NCBI GenBank assembly: GCA_002686675.1 | Contig: NYYF01000056.1 | Coordinates: forward strand, 1-8,508 | Direction: 5' to 3' | DNA from: Fidelibacterota bacterium | GTDB lineage: Bacteria; Marinisomatota; Marinisomatia; Marinisomatales; UBA8229 | Length of the DNA stretch: 8,508 nt | In this document: piece after piece, positions 7,203 through 8,508 of the stretch | How positions within the stretch are numbered: position 1 is the first letter of the stretch | Layout: each line of letters opens with the position of its first letter | Translations under genes and position numbers: made by a program | The notes under the pieces: generated by a model | What the model saw: the letters and a program-made list of their open reading frames with translations, nothing else | Told to the model about the DNA's origin: nothing | Databases searched by the model: none

Positions 7203-8508
7203 TTATTTTAGTAATATCATCTTTCTTGTGTGGCTAAACTCCCCTGTTTTAATCTGATAGAGGTAGACCCCAGCACTCACAGGTTTTCCATGAATGTCTG
7301 TGCTGTCCCAGCTGATCGTTTTGGAACCCCCATCCTGGGTGGTATTCACCAACCGTGTAACCTCTTTGCCAAGGATATCATAGATGACCAGAGTGACATG
7401 GCTACGTATTGGAAGATCATATTTAAAAGTTGTAGAGGGATTGAAAGGATTGGGAAAGTTTTGATGGAGAAAAATTCCTACTGGAAAAGTCAATTCAAAA
7501 TCCTTATTATCCATCGTTGACGTGAAATCAAAGATCATATTGAAATTCACTAAATCAAATTCCAGAGAAGAAATATCCTGGGGTCCACTCACCGGGTTCA
7601 CTCGTGCGAAATAATCTCCAGGCAGGCGAACGGAATAATCCGTCCATGTAGTGTCAGATTCATGACGTGGATCTGGTCTATAATAATCCGTGGAAATAAA
7701 ATGAGCCCCGCTTGCCAGCGCTACATCCCGTCGTGATGTATCACCGGTTCGCGCTTGTTCCGTGTCCGTATCCGAACGAGTACGGACCAAATATCCTTCA
7801 CTCACACGTTCAGTGATTTCATCACTGGGTGTATTCATTCCCAAGAATGCGGCTTCCGGGGTGCCAGGATTGGCTTCCACAAACAAAATGCGACCACTGA
7901 GAGAAGGATGACCACTTATATAATCATTCATTAAACTCCCACCGTTGTCAAGCCCAAACAGTATTTTTCCTCGGGACTCACCCAGAGTAGGCCAGGCACC
8001 ATTCAGCACTGCCTCTTCCAGAGTCCCATAGTTTCCCCGGACCATATCTGGAGTAATTATACCCGGAAGAGAATCCCCAAAAATATTTCGAATCTCTGCC
8101 TCAGCCTCTTCTAGACCTGCAATATCAAATGGAATTGGTTCTATATATACAAGTGTTGTATCAATGCCCTGCATGGTTTCTATAAAATCTTCCAGGGCAG
8201 GATAATCATCAAAATAATCTGCTAGCCCATCAGATTTGCACTCAATTAATATAAAAATGGGAACATGCCTGGGATAGAAATCAGACCAGTTTTTCAATGC
8301 TTCAAGGGCATGTGAAAAGGTTAAATATCGGGTGTCAAAGTCTATGTCTGGGAAATGGAGAATTTTTAACCCTCCCTCGTACAGATCGGGAATGTCCGGA
8401 TGAACATCTTCATAATGCCCTGTCAACCAATTTCCAAGACGATTAGCAAAAAGACCACCCAGTGGATCCCTGTAAATATCCAGTTCTATCTGTCTTATCC
8501 CGTAATAG
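7203..8508 (-). CDS. Ca2+-dependent phosphatidylinositol phospholipase C-like protein with T9SS tail (5' end beyond window)
   Basis: The frame is open to the window edge, giving 434 visible residues; the true start and any signal peptide lie beyond 8508. The visible N-terminus reads GIRQIELDIYRDPLGG. Its E-x-D pair (about 8478-8486) is the expected Ca2+-binding motif of the GDPD/PI-PLC TIM-barrel superfamily. Further matches to the Streptomyces SaPLC1-like branch, recognised from memory, are LHFPDIDF (8336-8359), HVPIFILIECK, KILFGLDNGG, GYLVRTRSDTDTEQAR and RRDVALASGAHFISTDYY. These enzymes cleave phosphatidylinositol outside the cell. The first catalytic His should lie outside the window and I cannot assign the second with confidence, so activity is unproven. 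The last ~95 residues are a T9SS type A sorting domain: NFPNPFNPST, YDILGKEVTRLV, and SAGVYLYQIKTGEFSHTRKMILLK at the very end. The product should cross the outer membrane and be secreted or surface-attached. It overlaps nothing but is coupled to the EamA gene 2 bases downstream. Confidence 0.88.
   Translation of the reverse strand, partial: YYGIRQIELDIYRDPLGGLFANRLGNWLTGHYEDVHPDIPDLYEGGLKILHFPDIDFDTRYLTFSHALEALKNWSDFYPRHVPIFILIECKSDGLADYFDDYPALEDFIETMQGIDTTLVYIEPIPFDIAGLEEAEAEIRNIFGDSLPGIITPDMVRGNYGTLEEAVLNGAWPTLGESRGKILFGLDNGGSLMNDYISGHPSLSGRILFVEANPGTPEAAFLGMNTPSDEITERVSEGYLVRTRSDTDTEQARTGDTSRRDVALASGAHFISTDYYRPDPRHESDTTWTDYSVRLPGDYFARVNPVSGPQDISSLEFDLVNFNMIFDFTSTMDNKDFELTFPVGIFLHQNFPNPFNPSTTFKYDLPIRSHVTLVIYDILGKEVTRLVNTTQDGGSKTISWDSTDIHGKPVSAGVYLYQIKTGEFSHTRKMILLK

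Noticed and set aside
7811..7827. CAGTGAT-TTC-ATCACTG perfect inverted repeat
   Set aside because: It lies inside the well-conserved coding region of the PI-PLC-like gene, far from any start, and a single 7-bp repeat of this kind is plausible by chance.
8424..8426. TTG at 8424-8426 as the start of a 407-residue protein
   Set aside because: The same frame stays open upstream to the window edge and encodes the conserved GIRQIELDIYRD segment of the PI-PLC-like domain, so the TTG is an internal Leu codon and the gene is cut by the window.

Overview
The window looks like chromosomal DNA, roughly 40% GC, from a Gram-negative bacterium of the FCB (Fibrobacteres-Chlorobi-Bacteroidetes) supergroup. 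The best guess is Candidatus Marinimicrobia (SAR406) or a close relative. Two things point there. One secreted protein ends in a type IX secretion (T9SS) type A sorting tail with the NFPNPFNPST signature. Another is a choice-of-anchor-B/LVIVD protein ending in a tandem GWNLVGLP / GKGYW module that I associate from memory with Marinimicrobia and Calditrichaeota-like genomes. The phylum call is inference; FCB membership is firmer.

Layout from left to right. At the left edge is the 5' part of an initiator tRNA-fMet gene (minus strand, cut by the window), with a plausible promoter just upstream. Next on the minus strand come a secreted endonuclease/exonuclease/phosphatase-family protein and, upstream of it, the ribosome-assembly GTPase Der (EngA). 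A 207-bp divergent spacer separates Der from a plus-strand 569-residue membrane protein of unknown function. That gene converges on a minus-strand gene for a secreted beta-propeller protein (choice-of-anchor B, LVIVD-like). Upstream of the propeller gene is a well-formed sigma70-type promoter and an almost perfect CRP-type operator. The right end is a tightly coupled minus-strand pair: a Ca2+-dependent phosphatidylinositol phospholipase C-like protein with a T9SS tail (its N-terminus lies beyond the window), followed after 2 bases by an EamA/DMT-family transporter.

The window is mostly ordinary housekeeping plus cell-surface genes. There is no CRISPR array, transposase, integrase or phage gene, and I see no clear new multi-gene system. 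The points most worth a second look are the near-consensus CRP site, the T9SS-exported PI-PLC-like protein coupled to a transporter, and the uncharacterised membrane protein with a conserved-looking C-terminal FWEDTDRG motif.
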